This document shows, piece by piece, positions 8,532-16,907 of a stretch of 64,000 nt of DNA (its first letter is position 1; each line of letters opens with the position of its first letter). Below the pieces are notes generated by a model, which saw nothing but the letters and a program-made list of their open reading frames with translations, did not search any database and was not told the DNA's origin. Source of the DNA: Blautia coccoides (GTDB taxonomy: Bacteria; Bacillota; Clostridia; Lachnospirales; Lachnospiraceae); the NCBI RefSeq assembly GCF_034355335.1, contig NZ_CP136422.1, positions 1,987,001-2,051,000 on the forward strand, read 5' to 3'. The translations under genes were made by a program, and so were the position numbers.

Positions 8532-8903
8532 ATGAAAACAGAAGTTGTAAAAAAGAATAATGTGTCTGTTGCTGTTATTCATAGCGATGAACACTTAATC
8601 ACGGATGTTCAGTCAGCGTTGGATCTGATTATGAGTGTAAAATATGAAACGGGATGTAAAAATATTGCGGTAAACAAAGAAGCGATTGTGGATGATTTCT
8701 TCATTTTGAGTACCTGTATGGCAGGAGAGATACTTCAAAAGTTTATAAATTATGGAGTGAAATTTGCTATATACGGCGATTTCTCACAATATACAAGCAA
8801 GCCATTAAGAGATTTTATGTACGAGAGCAATAGAGGTAAAGATATTTTCTTTCAACCAAGTGTTTCTCGTGCCGTGGATAAACTCTCTGGGTATTCCAAA
8901 TAA
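8532..8903 (+). CDS. DUF4180 domain-containing protein
   Basis: A 123-residue protein starting at ATG 8532 behind TGGAGGT. The segment SALDLIMSVKYETGCKNI followed by FILSTCMAGEILQKFINYGVKFAIYGDFS is characteristic of DUF4180 (a STAS-like small fold of unknown function). The C-terminus RDFMYESNRGKDIFF is also typical. DUF4180 genes often lie beside small regulators in Firmicutes; here it is in the remnant element. It looks intact, with no visible partner. Confidence 0.75.
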   Translation: MKTEVVKKNNVSVAVIHSDEHLITDVQSALDLIMSVKYETGCKNIAVNKEAIVDDFFILSTCMAGEILQKFINYGVKFAIYGDFSQYTSKPLRDFMYESNRGKDIFFQPSVSRAVDKLSGYSK

Positions 8904-8944
8904 AAGATGAGAAGATAAATCTAAAGTTGTGAGGATACGATAAT

Positions 8945-9147
8945 ATGAGAATATACGAGGTACAGGACAGAAATCAGCAGTTGCTGGAAGTACTCTTGAC
9001 TGTTTGGGAAAATTCTGTTCGGGCAACGCACTTGTTTCTTTCGGATGAAGAAGTAAATAAAATTAAGGCATTCCTACCGAACAGGAAATCCTTGCTATGA
9101 TGGAAGAAATACGGGAAAATTCGCAGGACTTCCGCTTTGTAGCATAA
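8945..9147 (+). pseudogene. GNAT acetyltransferase N-terminal fragment fused to an unrelated tail
   Basis: The ATG at 8945 opens a 51-codon frame whose segment LLTVWENSVRATHLFLSDEEV matches the beginning of GNAT N-acetyltransferases (usually ~150 residues). It stops at 9100. A second frame then encodes IPTEQEILAMMEEIRENSQDF and ends at 9147, and looks like the tail of another gene. The two parts were probably joined by deletion, which fits the general decay of 6543-9180. Confidence 0.6.
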
Positions 9148-9307
9148 GGGCAAAAGGAAACGGTGCAACCCCATTTCTGAGGTTACACTGTACCTTACAT
9201 AAAAACTTCCTTATGGGGCGTTGCCATTATGGTATGCGCTTTTCTTTTTTAAGGATGAAAAAAACGTTATACATTCGGGCCGGCAGTATTCCAATGCCGG
9301 TATTTGA

Positions 9308-9336
9308 TTGTAATCACTAAGGGAATCCGGTATAAT
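9308..9336 (+). promoter_or_regulatory. Promoter of the DUF3786 gene
   Basis: TTGTAA (9308-9313), 17-base spacer, TATAAT (9331-9336). A short hairpin CCGGCA/TGCCGG (9280-9300) lies before it and may end transcription from the left. The remaining 9148-9429 shows no gene. Confidence 0.6.
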
Positions 9337-9429
9337 AAAGCAATAGAAAACAACTGTCGTATACATATATTTGGTAATAGGACAGAGAAGGCATCCGTTC
9401 ATATTAAGGGGACAGAAGGGAGAGGAAAG

Positions 9430-10080
9430 ATGCAGAAGCCGCAGCAATCAAATTACGATAAGCTCAGTGAAACCTGGAGAGAAAAATTTTTACAGATGGA
9501 CCAGGAAGCGCTGATGAGGAAACTGCCGGAAATAAAAGCGGAAGGTGAGTACCTGACTGTTTTACATTTCGGAAGGAAATATGGCATCCACAGAAAAGAC
9601 GGATATATAAAAGCCATGGAGGACAGCAGTCCCATCAGTAACGGGACCAGGATGAATATTTACAACCTGTTCTGGTATTCCAAGGAGAATGTGAGTTTTG
9701 CAGATCGCTGGGTGCCTTTCAGAGATGTAAAAAATGCCGGACCTTTTGCGCCGGCCTTTGAAAGAAATATATTGAAACCTTTTGCCATGACCTTTGCAGG
9801 GAAGACCCGGGAACTGAAGTATGCCGCCGAAAAAATGGGCGGCAGGCCCGTCCGGCAGGGGGATGCGGGATATATTCTGAATGCATTTTCCTGTATTCCC
9901 ATGCAGTATCTGTTCTGGGACCAAGATGAGGAATTCCCGGCACAGGGAAATATCCTCTTTGACTATAGCGTGACGGATTTTATCCATGTGGAGTCCACAG
10001 TGACGCTGGCTGAGGAGGGGATCATACGGCTGGCAGAATTGGCGGGGGCAGAGTTAAAAGGAAAAATGTTTGCAATGTAA
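9430..10080 (+). CDS. DUF3786 domain-containing protein
   Basis: A 216-residue protein starting at ATG 9430 (GGGAGAGG upstream). The order of segments, YLTVLHFGRKYGIHRKDG, ILNAFSCIPMQYLFWDQDEEF and NILFDYSVTDFIHVES, is typical of DUF3786. Members are common in anaerobes, often near corrinoid or one-carbon metabolism, but their function is unknown. No such neighbours are present here. The true start could be earlier in the same frame, but only 9430 has a good ribosome binding site. Confidence 0.8.
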   Translation: MQKPQQSNYDKLSETWREKFLQMDQEALMRKLPEIKAEGEYLTVLHFGRKYGIHRKDGYIKAMEDSSPISNGTRMNIYNLFWYSKENVSFADRWVPFRDVKNAGPFAPAFERNILKPFAMTFAGKTRELKYAAEKMGGRPVRQGDAGYILNAFSCIPMQYLFWDQDEEFPAQGNILFDYSVTDFIHVESTVTLAEEGIIRLAELAGAELKGKMFAM

Positions 10081-10193
10081 CATATGCGGCAGGAGAACGG
10101 TAAATGAGGACAGTTGGAAAAAATATGACACACGGTTGTCATGTTTGGGCGTGTATACTGTTCTTGATCGATAGGAAAGGCGGGCAGCAGGAA

Positions 10194-11210
10194 ATGATAG
10201 ATTTCAGGCAGCTGATGCGCACAGAAGCTTATGATTTTCTGAGGGAAGACAAGAGGCTGGGGGACAGGATCATTCTTTTGGGTTTGGGCGGGAGCTACGC
10301 TTACGGGACAAATAATGAGAACAGTGATGTGGATTTCAGGGGAATTACCCTGAACCTGCCTTCTGACCTTTTGGGACTGACCGTGTTTGAACAGTATGAG
10401 GACAAGAAAACAGATACCGTGATCTACGCTTTTAATAAGATAGTCAAATTGCTGCTGGACTGTAATCCGAATACCTGTGAGATTTTAGGCCTGGACGAGG
10501 AACAGTATCTGATCAGGACAGAGCTTGGGCAGGAGCTTCTGGACAACAGGGGGCTGTTTTTATCAAAGCGGGCAGTCAAATCTTTTGGCGGCTACGCAGG
10601 AGCGCAGTTGAGAAGGCTCCAGAATGCCGCTGCCAGGGATGCACTTCCTCAGACGGAAAAGGAGAAGCATATTTTGAATTCCGTCAGAAACGCGCTCAAT
10701 GATTTTGAACGGCGTTACAGCAGTTTTGACAAGGGCAGGATACATTTATATATAGACAAATCGGAGAACCCGGATCTGGAAACGGAAATTTTTGTGGATG
10801 CGGATTATCAGCACCTGCCTCTGCGTGACTATGAGAATATGTGGTCAGTCATGCATAATGTGGTCAAAGACTATGATAAAGTGGGGAAACGCAACCGGAA
10901 AAAGGATGATGACCATCTGAACAAACATGCCATGCATTTGATCCGGTTATTTATGATGGCCATTGATATTCTGGAAAAAGGGGAAATACGGACAAATCGG
11001 AAGAAAGATCTGGATCTGCTCCTGAAAATACGGAACGGAGGATTTCAGAAAGAGGATAAAACATTCTCCAGTGAATTTTATGATATCCTGGCAGACTATG
11101 AGTTGAGAATGGAGAAGGCGTCCAACGAGAGCTGTCTGCCGGACAATCCTGATATGGAGAGGGTGGAGGCTTTTGTGGAGCATGTGAACAGAATTGCTGT
11201 TGACATGTAA
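10194..11210 (+). CDS. RlaP-like nucleotidyltransferase (DNA polymerase beta superfamily)
   Basis: A 338-residue protein with the nucleotidyltransferase signature GGSYAYGT (residues 32-39) followed by SDVDFRG with the two metal-binding aspartates at 45 and 47. It fits PF10127 (RlaP, 'RNA repair pathway' nucleotidyltransferases). Family members are thought to add nucleotides to RNA ends, often beside RNA ligases; no ligase is present here. An alternative in-frame ATG at 10104 has a better AGGAG site and would add 30 residues of low-similarity sequence. The nearby ATGACA/TGTCAT inverted repeat (10125-10142) would then lie inside the gene. Start uncertain, family fairly sure. Confidence 0.75.
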   Translation: MIDFRQLMRTEAYDFLREDKRLGDRIILLGLGGSYAYGTNNENSDVDFRGITLNLPSDLLGLTVFEQYEDKKTDTVIYAFNKIVKLLLDCNPNTCEILGLDEEQYLIRTELGQELLDNRGLFLSKRAVKSFGGYAGAQLRRLQNAAARDALPQTEKEKHILNSVRNALNDFERRYSSFDKGRIHLYIDKSENPDLETEIFVDADYQHLPLRDYENMWSVMHNVVKDYDKVGKRNRKKDDDHLNKHAMHLIRLFMMAIDILEKGEIRTNRKKDLDLLLKIRNGGFQKEDKTFSSEFYDILADYELRMEKASNESCLPDNPDMERVEAFVEHVNRIAVDM

Positions 11211-11279
11211 TGCGAAGGTACCATCTGCTCAGAAAAACACGTATGATCCTACATAGATCAGAAGGGAGTGAAAATAAAA

Positions 11280-11975
11280 ATGGATAAAAAGACATATGAA
11301 CAGATAGAGGCGTATATGAAATCCTGTATGCAGGACAGTGCACACGATGTGGAACATATTTACCGTGTTCTTTATACAGCTCTGGACATTGCAGAACATG
11401 AGAAAGATGTTGATCATGATGTTCTGATCTGTGCCTGTCTTCTGCACGATATCGGCAGGAAAGCGCAAGCGGAGGGGAAAAAGATATGCCACGCTGTGGC
11501 AGGCGCGGAGATGGCCGGAAGATTTTTGGCAGAACGGGGCTGTGACCGGGATTATATCGCCAAAGTAGAACATTGTATCCGGGCGCACAGGTTCAGGAAA
11601 GGGAAAGGAACACAGCCGGAAAGTACAGAGGCGAAAATATTGTTTGACGCAGACAAAATTGATGTGACCGGCGCTGTCGGGGCTGCCCGGACACTTCAGT
11701 ATGGGGGACAGGAGTCCGAACCCATATATACACGTCTGCCTGACGGACAGATAGCGAACGGGGAAGAAGAGACAGCGGACTCCTATTTCCATGAATATAA
11801 ACATAAGCTCATTAAGATTTATGATATGATGCACACCAAGAGAGGCCGTGAAATCGCTATGGAACGGAAAGCCGCGGCAGTTGATTTCTATGAAAATCTT
11901 TACCGGGAAGTCAACAGCGCTTTCCATACAGGAACAGAAATTTTGGAAGAGAGATTGAATGGCAGTTTATCATAG
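11280..11975 (+). CDS. HD-domain metal-dependent phosphohydrolase
   Basis: A 231-residue HD hydrolase. Metal ligands are H22 in AHDVEHIYRV, H56-D57 in LLHDIGR and a late aspartate in LFDADKID, the usual order for PF01966. The substrate is probably a nucleotide or phosphorylated metabolite, not predictable further. ATG 11280 follows AGGGAG by 11 bases. It sits between the nucleotidyltransferase and the radical SAM gene, 15 bases before the latter; the three may be co-transcribed. Confidence 0.85.
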   Translation: MDKKTYEQIEAYMKSCMQDSAHDVEHIYRVLYTALDIAEHEKDVDHDVLICACLLHDIGRKAQAEGKKICHAVAGAEMAGRFLAERGCDRDYIAKVEHCIRAHRFRKGKGTQPESTEAKILFDADKIDVTGAVGAARTLQYGGQESEPIYTRLPDGQIANGEEETADSYFHEYKHKLIKIYDMMHTKRGREIAMERKAAAVDFYENLYREVNSAFHTGTEILEERLNGSLS

Positions 11976-11990
11976 GAGGCAGACAGCGGT

Positions 11991-12869
11991 ATGCACAAAG
12001 CAGAGGCAAAATCTATTTTATCCTCCCAAAATGGTATGAACCTGTACCGTGGCTGCAGCCATGGCTGTATATACTGTGATTCCAGGAGTACTTGCTATGG
12101 AATGAAACATGATTTTGAGGATATAGAAGTAAAGATAAATGCTCCGCAGCTTTTGGAATCAGCCCTCAGAAGCAAGCGGAAGAAGTGCATGATAGGAACA
12201 GGAGCTATGAGTGATCCCTATCTGCCCCTGGAGAAGAAGCTCTGCCTGACCAGGAAATGTCTGGAGCTTATTGAACATTATGGTTTCGGCGCAGCGGTGC
12301 AGACAAAATCCGATTTAGTCCTGCGGGATCTGGATCTGCTGAAGAGGATCAATGAAAAGACAAAGTGCGTGGTGCAGATGACCCTGACTACAGCGGATGA
12401 GGACTTGTGTCGTATCCTGGAGCCGAATGTGTGTACCACAAAACGGCGTGCAGAGGTATTAAATATCCTCCGGGAAGAAGGAATTCCCACAGTAGTATGG
12501 CTGTGTCCTGTTCTGCCTTTTATAAATGATACGGAGGAAAATATAAGGGGCGTTATGGACTATGCGGCCAGGGCAAAAACATACGGTGTATTGAACTTTG
12601 GCATGGGAGTCACCCTGCGGGATGGTGACAGGCAGTATTTTTATGAAAAACTGGAACAGCATTTTCCTGGGCTTCGCAGAAAATATATCGAAACTTATGG
12701 AAATGCCTATGAAGTGGGCAGTCCCAACGGAAAGAGACTCATATCCGTTTTTTATGAGATTTGCAGGGAAAATGGTCTGGAAAGCAATATGGACAAAATC
12801 TTTTCTTACCTGCATAAGTTCGAGGAGAAAAATACGGCCAGCCAGATGAGCCTTTTTGATTTTATGTGA
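11991..12869 (+). CDS. Radical SAM protein, SPL-like (COG1533)
   Basis: A 292-residue radical SAM enzyme with the cluster motif CSHGCIYC (C22, C26, C29, CX3CX2C) right at the N-terminus, preceded by NGMNLYRGC as in the spore-photoproduct-lyase-related COG1533 group. Later segments MIGTGAMSDPYLPLE and TKSDLVLRDLDLL are typical of this group. It is much shorter than true SplB in its variable parts and lacks evidence for DNA repair, so the substrate is unknown. An AGGAGG lies 16 bases before the ATG. Confidence 0.85.
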   Translation: MHKAEAKSILSSQNGMNLYRGCSHGCIYCDSRSTCYGMKHDFEDIEVKINAPQLLESALRSKRKKCMIGTGAMSDPYLPLEKKLCLTRKCLELIEHYGFGAAVQTKSDLVLRDLDLLKRINEKTKCVVQMTLTTADEDLCRILEPNVCTTKRRAEVLNILREEGIPTVVWLCPVLPFINDTEENIRGVMDYAARAKTYGVLNFGMGVTLRDGDRQYFYEKLEQHFPGLRRKYIETYGNAYEVGSPNGKRLISVFYEICRENGLESNMDKIFSYLHKFEEKNTASQMSLFDFM

Positions 12870-13278
12870 ATATAGAGATAACGCAGCAAGGGCAGCGTAA
12901 GACCGATAGTTTGAGCCGGCTGACTGTTACGGAATCCTGGGTTTATCAGGCCATACAGCAATGTAAAAGCCCGAGATATGCTGCCCATATACCTCAAAAT
13001 TTTAGCAATTGCAATCCTGAGGCATGTAGGGTATACTGTATTGAAAGAATTCACTGCTGTCCACAGACTGCTGTTCTGCCGGGTGTTTTCATACAGATTT
13101 TCATACAGAATGCAGGAAAGCTCCAGGGCTGTTAGTGTGATGCAGAGTGGATGTTCCATATCTGCACGTGGCAGAGTGTACTGCTTAGAACAGAGTGAAA
13201 AAGAGCAGGAAGCTTCCGGCGTCTGTGACAGGATAGAAAGTGGATTCGGACAATAACATAACAGAGGAGATACCACAA
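12870..13278 (+). other. Gene-free stretch with a promoter and long leader
   Basis: No convincing gene on either strand; short open frames here lack ribosome binding sites and recognisable families. It holds the promoter at 13009-13037, a leader of about 235 bases before the next gene, and an exact tandem duplication of the 12-mer TTTTCATACAGA (13086-13109). Part of it may be decayed coding DNA. Confidence 0.5.
13009..13037 (+). promoter_or_regulatory. Promoter of the methyltransferase-like gene
   Basis: TTGCAA (13009-13014), 17-base spacer, TATACT (13032-13037). The start would be near 13044, leaving an unusually long 5' leader. Confidence 0.6.
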
Positions 13279-13872
13279 ATGGACAAGTTTCAGTCAGGCA
13301 GCATTGTATTATTGCTTGTGTTTTATGGCATCTATTTCGGCAAAATGCTGGGGCAGAAAAAGAAAGGAATCAGGACGAACCAGATTGCTAAGGGGGACAA
13401 AGCGGAGGAACTCATGTACATAGAGTTTATCATGAAAATAGCAACCATCGGCGTACCTGTTTATGAGTTGGTATCTATCTTATGGGGAATCAATAAGGCA
13501 TCTGAGAATATGCGTATTGCAGGGCTGATCATTGCCACAGTTGGGGTGATGATTTTTGGACTTTCTGTGTATACCATGCGTGACAGTTGGCGTGCAGGCA
13601 TTCCGGAGAGTGACAGGACAAAAATGGTGTCTGAAGGTATATATTCAATCAGTAGAAACCCTGCGTTTTGCGGGTTTGATCTGACTTACATTGGAATCTT
13701 ACTTATGTTCTTTAATATCCCGCTTCTTGTATTTACCTGCTTTGCCATATTTACACTGCATCTGCAGATTTTGCAGGAAGAAAAATATTTGGAAAAAGTT
13801 TTTGGAATAGAATACAGGGAATACAGAAGAAAAGTTTTCCGTTATCTGGGCAGGAACTGCCGGGCGGAGTGA
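13279..13872 (+). CDS. Isoprenylcysteine carboxyl methyltransferase-like membrane protein
   Basis: A 197-residue membrane protein starting at ATG 13279 (GAGGAGA nine bases upstream). It has about five hydrophobic helices and the C-terminal ICMT/PEMT signature: EGIYSISRNPAFCGF, then LHLQILQEEKYLEKVFGIEY and EYRRKVFRYL. Such proteins transfer methyl groups from S-adenosylmethionine at the membrane; bacterial substrates are mostly unknown and may be lipids. No context points to a substrate. Confidence 0.8.
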   Translation: MDKFQSGSIVLLLVFYGIYFGKMLGQKKKGIRTNQIAKGDKAEELMYIEFIMKIATIGVPVYELVSILWGINKASENMRIAGLIIATVGVMIFGLSVYTMRDSWRAGIPESDRTKMVSEGIYSISRNPAFCGFDLTYIGILLMFFNIPLLVFTCFAIFTLHLQILQEEKYLEKVFGIEYREYRRKVFRYLGRNCRAE

Positions 13873-13925
13873 TAGGCTGATAAGTAAAAGAAAAGGCTGT
13901 GAATCAGTTACAAAGGAAAATAGAA

Positions 13926-14861
13926 ATGACAGGTATGATAAGAAAATTTACCCCTGCCGATATAGAAGTACTAATGGAAATCTGGCTGCAGGCCAACTGT
14001 CAGGCTCACAGCTTTATACCCTCGTCCTATTGGGAAGAGCATTATGAATATGTCAGGCAGGAGCTTCCAAGAGCAGAGATTCTTGTCTATGAGACACATC
14101 ATCAGGCAGAGGGGTTTATAGGCGTACAGGATGGTTATATAGCAGGGCTTTTTGTACGGACCGGGAATCAGGGACGGGGGATCGGAACTGCACTTCTGAG
14201 AGAAGTCTGCAGACATAATACGGAGCTGTCGCTGCGTGTATATGAGAAAAATGAAAGAGCGGTCCATTTTTATAAAAAATCCGGCTTTGCCATACAAAAG
14301 ACAGAGACGGATACAGAGACTGGAGAAACAGAGTTTCTTATGAGATATGAAAGATATGGAGAGCTGGAATTTGAGCAGATAACACTGCAGGATGAAAAGC
14401 GTGTGGAGGATTTGTCACATATGGCATCCTCTATCGTTAAGGAATTCTTTGACCCCATTATCGGTGCAAAACAAAATGACTATATGATTAATTTATTCCA
14501 GACGGTTTCCGCCATAAAAGAACAGTTGGACAGAGGTTACACTTATTATATAGTAAAGGACCCATGTGAGGAAGCTGGATTTCTGGCTTTTTATCCCCGG
14601 GAAGGTATGCTTTATCTGAGTAAATTCTATCTGAAAAACAGCAAAAGAGGCAGAGGATACGCTGGCCATATGTTGGGATTTGTGAGGAAAAAAGCGGCGG
14701 AGATGGGGCTGGGAGAGATTTTTCTGAATGTGAATAAAAATAATCCTGCTGTTGAAATATACAGGCATATGGGATTTCAGATTCTCAGGGAAGAAAAAAA
14801 TGATATAGGCAATGGATTTTATATGGATGATTATGTGATGGGGTATAAAATCGAGGATTAG
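13926..14861 (+). CDS. Tandem GNAT N-acetyltransferase
   Basis: A 311-residue protein with two GNAT domains. Domain 1 spans about residues 5-142 and has the acetyl-CoA loop NQGRGIGTALL plus NERAVHFYKKSGF. Domain 2 spans about 150-311 and has KRGRGYAGHMLGF and NPAVEIYRHMGF. Both look competent for acetyl-CoA binding. Double GNATs arise by duplication; the acceptor (amine, peptide or drug) is unknown. ATG 13926 follows AAAGGA; GTG 13899 and ATG 13935 are alternative starts. Confidence 0.85.
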   Translation: MTGMIRKFTPADIEVLMEIWLQANCQAHSFIPSSYWEEHYEYVRQELPRAEILVYETHHQAEGFIGVQDGYIAGLFVRTGNQGRGIGTALLREVCRHNTELSLRVYEKNERAVHFYKKSGFAIQKTETDTETGETEFLMRYERYGELEFEQITLQDEKRVEDLSHMASSIVKEFFDPIIGAKQNDYMINLFQTVSAIKEQLDRGYTYYIVKDPCEEAGFLAFYPREGMLYLSKFYLKNSKRGRGYAGHMLGFVRKKAAEMGLGEIFLNVNKNNPAVEIYRHMGFQILREEKNDIGNGFYMDDYVMGYKIED

Positions 14862-14872
14862 AGTGTATTTGA

Positions 14873-14983
14873 CGCTTAAACAGAGAGCTTTTTGACAGAC
14901 TTCCGGAGGCTTTGACATATCCTGAGATACAGCCAAAACTGGTTGAAAAAGTAATGAGAGAAAAGGAGGCGCATGGATCATGA
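14873..14983 (+). pseudogene. Coding-like remnant without start codon
   Basis: Between the GNAT and AIM24 genes a frame of 36 codons encodes a plausible protein tail (LFDRLPEALTYPEIQPKLVE, then an MREKEAHGS end). It closes at a TGA overlapping the ATG of the next gene, as in a coupled pair. A stop lies just upstream and there is no ATG, GTG or TTG in frame before it. It may be the end of a deleted gene. Low certainty. Confidence 0.3.
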
Positions 14984-15660
14984 GATATAAGTTGGAGGGC
15001 AGTGTAATGCCGGCAGTGGAAATGCTGCTGAACAGAGGAGAGAGTATTTATACGCAGACAGGCGGAATGTGCTGGATGAGTGAGGGCATAAGCATGAGCA
15101 CCAATGCGAGAGGCGGTCTTATGCGGGGATTGGGCCGTATGTTTTCCGGAGAATCCTTTTTCATGACAAGCTATCAGGCGGAGATGGATGGAGCCATGGT
15201 TGCGTTTGCGTCCACGGTTCCGGGTGAAATTGTCCCGGTTGACTTAAGGCAGTACAGAGGATTTTACTGCCAGAAGGGGTCTTTTCTCTGCGCGGAGAGC
15301 ATGGTGGAGACAAAAGTGGCATTTACAAAGAAAGTGTCCTCCGGCTTTTTCGGAGGGGAAGGCTTTATTCTCCAGGAGATGCAGGGAAATGGCATGGTAT
15401 TTCTGGAAGTGGATGGAAATAAGGTAGAAAAAGAACTTCTGCCGGGAGAGGTTATCAAGGTGGATACCGGAAATGTGGTGGGCTTTGAGTCCAGTGTACA
15501 GTACGAGATCGAGATGGTAAAAGGCGGTATGAATATCTTTTTGGGAGGTGAGGGGCTGTTTCTCACAAGGCTTACCGGACCGGGAAAGATCATTTTACAG
15601 ACCCAGAACTTCGGAGAATTCTGCGGCAGGATCCGCCAGTACATACCGTCCCATGACTGA
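14980..15660 (+). CDS. AIM24 family protein (TIGR00266)
   Basis: A 226-residue all-beta protein of the AIM24/DUF124 family. Marks are the N-terminal MLLNRGESIYTQTGGMCWM, the middle MFSGESFFMTSYQAEMDG, and FGGEGFILQEMQGNGMVFLE. Bacterial members are cytoplasmic, of unknown function, and sometimes associated with stress or membrane genes. An AAAGGAGG site lies ten or so bases before the ATG. The protein has the normal family length. Confidence 0.85.
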   Translation: MRYKLEGSVMPAVEMLLNRGESIYTQTGGMCWMSEGISMSTNARGGLMRGLGRMFSGESFFMTSYQAEMDGAMVAFASTVPGEIVPVDLRQYRGFYCQKGSFLCAESMVETKVAFTKKVSSGFFGGEGFILQEMQGNGMVFLEVDGNKVEKELLPGEVIKVDTGNVVGFESSVQYEIEMVKGGMNIFLGGEGLFLTRLTGPGKIILQTQNFGEFCGRIRQYIPSHD

Positions 15661-15738
15661 TCTCCTGATGAAAAGAGGGAAGCGGGCAGCTGCTTACTTC
15701 AGGGAAAGACGGATAAAAGCGTAGGAGGAGGTTTGTGT

Positions 15739-16761
15739 ATGAGAGATGAGGCATCGCCGAAGCAGTGGGAGAGATTATATGAGGTAACCTGCAATCTGAA
15801 GGCTCTGGAGCCGTGGAAATATTTCTGGGACACACAGCTTGTAGCTATCTTCTTACAAGACAGTGAGGAGCCTGTTTTCGTGAGCATTATGGGCTGCGGC
15901 GGAAACTGTTACGGGGTCAGTGTCTACGAAGGGCTGGAAGGTCTGAGGGATTTTGATATGATCGCCTCTACAGAGGAAACCGGGCTTCCTCCTGACTATG
16001 CAATGCTGGAACAGCGTTCGCTTACCTGTTATTTCGGAGACAGGGAAGAAGTTCCCCCTGACCAGAAAAAAATGATAAAAGAGCTGGAACTCAAATTCCG
16101 AGGACGTGGGGCATGGCCTTTTTATCAGTCCTGTATGCCCAGATTCGTGCCCTGTACACCGGATGCACGGGAGGTGGAGGTACTCACGGAAACCTTTCAG
16201 AACCTGTTCATGGCAGTGCGTGCTGTGAAAGAAGAAAGGATTTTTGTGGACTGGGATAAGGGAGAAATACTGTGGAGAGCCTATAATGAAAAGACAGGGC
16301 TGTGGAACATGTTTGCAGAGTCCATTCCTATGGTGGAGCGGGAATATCCAATCATTGTACTGCAGGATGAGATCCTGAAAAGACGTCTGAAAAAAAGGCC
16401 GAAGGTAGGGACAGAGATTTCCGTTGATTTCGCATACGTCCACGCCAGTATTGAAGTTGAAGAATACGAACGTCCCATCAGTCCCCTTCTGTTTGTGACA
16501 CTGGACCACGCGTCGGGTATGGTTCTGGACATGAAGATGGTGAATCCTGAGGATTCAGAGATAGATGTAGTGCTTGATTTCTTTGTGAACTATCTGCAGG
16601 ATAACGGGAAGATGCTGCGCATCAAAGCCAGAAATCCATGGGTATTTGCTGCTCTTCGGGATATCTGCGAGGAGTGCGGTATCCAGCTTGAAAAAGATGA
16701 GCTGGAGGAGATGGACCAGATCATAAGTGAGATCAGGGAGCATATGTTTGAGAATTTTTGA
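15739..16761 (+). CDS. DUF7309/DUF6930-like protein
   Basis: A 340-residue acidic cytoplasmic protein. The N-terminal half (WERLYEVTCNLKALEPWKYF, then IMGCGGNCYGVSVYEG) and the C-terminal half (PISPLLFVTLDHASGMVLD, then FFVNYLQDNGKMLRI) resemble the paired domains I recall as DUF7309 and DUF6930. Family names are from memory; no function is known. ATG 15739 lies seven bases after AGGAGGAGG; an in-frame TTG two codons earlier is less likely. It is followed by a terminator. Confidence 0.65.
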   Translation: MRDEASPKQWERLYEVTCNLKALEPWKYFWDTQLVAIFLQDSEEPVFVSIMGCGGNCYGVSVYEGLEGLRDFDMIASTEETGLPPDYAMLEQRSLTCYFGDREEVPPDQKKMIKELELKFRGRGAWPFYQSCMPRFVPCTPDAREVEVLTETFQNLFMAVRAVKEERIFVDWDKGEILWRAYNEKTGLWNMFAESIPMVEREYPIIVLQDEILKRRLKKRPKVGTEISVDFAYVHASIEVEEYERPISPLLFVTLDHASGMVLDMKMVNPEDSEIDVVLDFFVNYLQDNGKMLRIKARNPWVFAALRDICEECGIQLEKDELEEMDQIISEIREHMFENF

Positions 16762-16779
16762 AAAAACAAAATATCGCAG

Positions 16780-16806
16780 GGGTCCGGTAAAACCGGGCTC
16801 TTTTTC
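16780..16806 (+). terminator. Rho-independent terminator
   Basis: Stem GGGTCCGG with CCGGGCTC (two wobble pairs), loop TAAAA, then TTTTT. Confidence 0.75.
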
Positions 16807-16852
16807 TATCTACGCCAAAGTGTGTCTAAAAATTCATTTCTTTGTTTGGAAA

Positions 16853-16885
16853 CAACTTGTGAAGAGAACCATACAAGTTGTACAA
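16853..16885 (+). promoter_or_regulatory. AraR-type operators before araR
   Basis: A perfect inverted repeat CAACTTGT (16853-16860) and ACAAGTTG (16873-16880) is spaced by 12 bases. It overlaps a TTGTACAA palindrome (16878-16885), which resembles the core of the Bacillus AraR box (TTGTACGTACAA). They lie 23-55 bases before the araR start, so the whole arabinose operon is probably repressed by its own first gene product. Confidence 0.6.
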
Positions 16886-16907
16886 TAACAACTATAAGGA
16901 GGGGCAT

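Noticed and set aside
12866..13276. Small open frames on both strands between the radical SAM and methyltransferase genes
   Set aside because: No ribosome binding sites, no recognisable family and overlapping a promoter.
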